Below, piece after piece: positions 62,663 through 64,000 of a stretch of 64,000 nt of DNA; position 1 is the stretch's first letter; each line of letters starts with the position of its first letter. The translations under genes and the position numbers were made by a program. A model generated the notes under the pieces. That model did not search any database and was not told the origin of the DNA. It saw only the letters and a list, made by a program, of their open reading frames with translations. Location of the stretch: NCBI RefSeq assembly GCF_014645615.1, contig NZ_BMMB01000001.1, positions 124,001 to 188,000 of the forward strand, in the 5' to 3' direction. The DNA comes from Paenibacillus hunanensis. Its GTDB lineage: Bacteria > Bacillota > Bacilli > Paenibacillales > Paenibacillaceae.

Positions 62663-64000
62663 ATGAACATAGCCAATGAAAAAAGTAATCGTATCAAAAT
62701 GAGTTATATGTTCCTTTGCCTCATTTTGCTGTTCACCAGTATCGGCATCACTGCACCAAAAACATACGCAGCAGACGCCTTCGACCAATTACGTGAAAAA
62801 CATCGTGCGATGCTGACTGGAGGGAATAATCTGTCTACAAGTGATCCTGATCTGGCGCAGGCGCTATCCAAGCTATCGCTCACTGCCGATAGCTATTGGA
62901 AGTCGATGAGCACGGTGACAGGTCGGACATATTTGTGGAAAGATGCGTCTGGTGTAGGCAATTCAGCACAGATTCGTACCTCTTATGAACGATTAAAGGT
63001 AATGGCGCTTGCGTATTCGACGGTTGGTACGTCTGTATATGGTAATGCGAACCTCCAATCGGATATTGTGAATGGATTAGATTATATGTACAGCACGCGC
63101 TATAACGAAAATGTGACAACGACACCGAGCGGGACGAGCAACTGGTGGGATTGGCAGATCGGTATTCCGCTACAGCTGAATGATGCTGTTGTGCTCATGT
63201 ATGACGATTTGAGTAGCACGCAGATTACCAATTATATGAGTGGTGTGGAGCACTTCTCGCCAACAGTCACTTTAACCGGAGCCAACCGAGCATGGAAAGC
63301 GATGGTCGTAGCGATTCGAGGCATTCTTGTGAAGGATAGCGCCAAAATTGAAAGTGCCCGTGATGGATTATCTGCTATTTTTCAATACGCGGTGACAGGC
63401 GATGGATTTTATACAGATGGTTCATTTATTCAGCACGCCAATATCCCCTATACAGGTGGATATGGGATTGATCTACTCTCGTCGGTGAGCACATTAATGA
63501 CATTGCTCCATGGATCGAACTGGCAAGTTACAGATCCGTTACAGTCGAATGTGTGGGACTGGGTCTATAATTCGTATCAACCGCTCATGTACAATGGGGC
63601 GATTATGGATATGGTGCGAGGCAGAGAAATTTCCCGTTCGTACCAGCAGGATCATGTGGCTGGACATCGGGTGATGAATAGTATTTTATTGTTGACCGAG
63701 GTTGCACCCGAAGCGAAGGCACAGGATTTTCGCCGTATGCTCAAAGCGTGGATGACCAATGATACGTATTTATCGTATTACCAGGATGCTCCTATTCCCA
63801 TTATTGTGCGTGCGAAGGCTCTAATGAATGATACGTCGATTGCTCCAGCCAGCAATCTGATTCTGTATAAACAGTTCAGTGCGATGGATCGAGCGATTCA
63901 GCAGCAGGGGAACTATACGTGGGGACTCGCCATGTATTCAAATCGAATTGCTAGCTATGAAGCGATTAATAGTGAGAACGGAAAAGCATGGTATACCTCT
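62663..64000 (+). CDS. Secreted polysaccharide lyase family 8 (xanthan lyase-like), partial
   Basis: 446 codons are visible; the gene runs off the window (family members are about 800-1000 aa). ATG at 62663 after AAGGAGTG. Signal peptide of about 36 residues, cleaved near TYA-AD. The alpha/alpha-toroid lyase domain shows NWWDWQIGIPLQLNDAV, GANRAWKAMVVAIRG (an Asn), GSFIQHANIPYTGGYGID with H258 and Y267, and VRGREISRS. The His-to-Tyr spacing of nine matches the catalytic pair H246/Y255 of Bacillus sp. GL1 xanthan lyase. Hyaluronate or chondroitin lyase is the alternative, but the neighbouring genes favour xanthan. It would cut the terminal mannose off xanthan side chains, leaving unsaturated glucuronate. 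Confidence 0.9.
   Translation, partial: MNIANEKSNRIKMSYMFLCLILLFTSIGITAPKTYAADAFDQLREKHRAMLTGGNNLSTSDPDLAQALSKLSLTADSYWKSMSTVTGRTYLWKDASGVGNSAQIRTSYERLKVMALAYSTVGTSVYGNANLQSDIVNGLDYMYSTRYNENVTTTPSGTSNWWDWQIGIPLQLNDAVVLMYDDLSSTQITNYMSGVEHFSPTVTLTGANRAWKAMVVAIRGILVKDSAKIESARDGLSAIFQYAVTGDGFYTDGSFIQHANIPYTGGYGIDLLSSVSTLMTLLHGSNWQVTDPLQSNVWDWVYNSYQPLMYNGAIMDMVRGREISRSYQQDHVAGHRVMNSILLLTEVAPEAKAQDFRRMLKAWMTNDTYLSYYQDAPIPIIVRAKALMNDTSIAPASNLILYKQFSAMDRAIQQQGNYTWGLAMYSNRIASYEAINSENGKAWYTS

Overview
The window reads as a stretch of a Paenibacillus-type chromosome (Bacillota). The signs are strong GGAGG ribosome binding sites with ATG/GTG/TTG starts, several LplA/LplB/YtcP-type carbohydrate ABC importers, YesM/YesN-type and AraC-type sensors, cre-like CcpA sites and a GlnR/TnrA-type box. 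No rRNA, tRNA, CRISPR array or intact insertion sequence was seen. This placement is an inference from gene content, not from a marker gene.

Layout. 1-160: imperfect 43-bp tandem repeat. 161-2082: MFS drug exporter with TetR regulator. 2736-3910: carboxymuconolactone decarboxylase-family gene and divergent MerR regulator, separated by a MerR-type 19-bp-spacer promoter and a perfect (GGTGTA)15 array. 4035-8732: cysteine synthase, MarR regulator with NTF2-like protein, YdeI-family protein, DinB protein and WYL regulator. 9770-14581: sugar ABC importer (binding protein, double ATPase, permease) in which both intergenic gaps carry a nearly identical 107-bp hairpin element. 14923-15870: Rpn/PD-(D/E)XK nuclease. 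16549-20521: Lpl-type importer behind a perfect cre site and a 21-bp-spaced direct repeat. 20884-23833: ketopantoate reductase-like and acetoacetate decarboxylase-like genes with a divergent LysR. 23910-30408: YesM/YesN two-component pair and a CHASE3/GAF hybrid histidine kinase. 30787-34185: two paralogous proteins of unknown function with long Ser/Thr-rich tails and a shared upstream element. 34530-38100: heterodimeric ABC exporter. 38431-39579: GNAT acetyltransferase. 40114-44596: assimilatory nitrate reductase nasB-nasC. 45007-49619: proline catabolism genes with a Fis-type regulator. 50048-64000: polysaccharide-utilisation locus.

The last region is best explained as a xanthan-utilisation locus. 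A secreted PL8 lyase (cut by the window end) and a secreted GH9 glucanase are divergently transcribed. A membrane-anchored AraC regulator precedes a tight operon of lipoprotein binding protein, two permeases, cytoplasmic GH88 unsaturated glucuronyl hydrolase and cytoplasmic GH92 alpha-mannosidase. These activities match the order in which xanthan is dismantled: side-chain lyase, backbone endo-cleavage, import, removal of unsaturated glucuronate, removal of mannose.

The most striking regulatory signal is the leader of nasB-nasC on the minus strand. A GlnR/TnrA-like box overlaps the -35, and the leader then holds a 7-bp hairpin and a short second hairpin, both with hexaloops of the form AxxGxx. 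The second hairpin shares its 3' arm with a Rho-independent terminator. This is the architecture of an ANTAR-protein antitermination element. Other notable items are the compensatory base change in the duplicated hairpin element, the orphan Ser/Thr-tail protein pair, and a Fis-type proline regulator whose GAFTGA loop and Walker B Asp are both lost.
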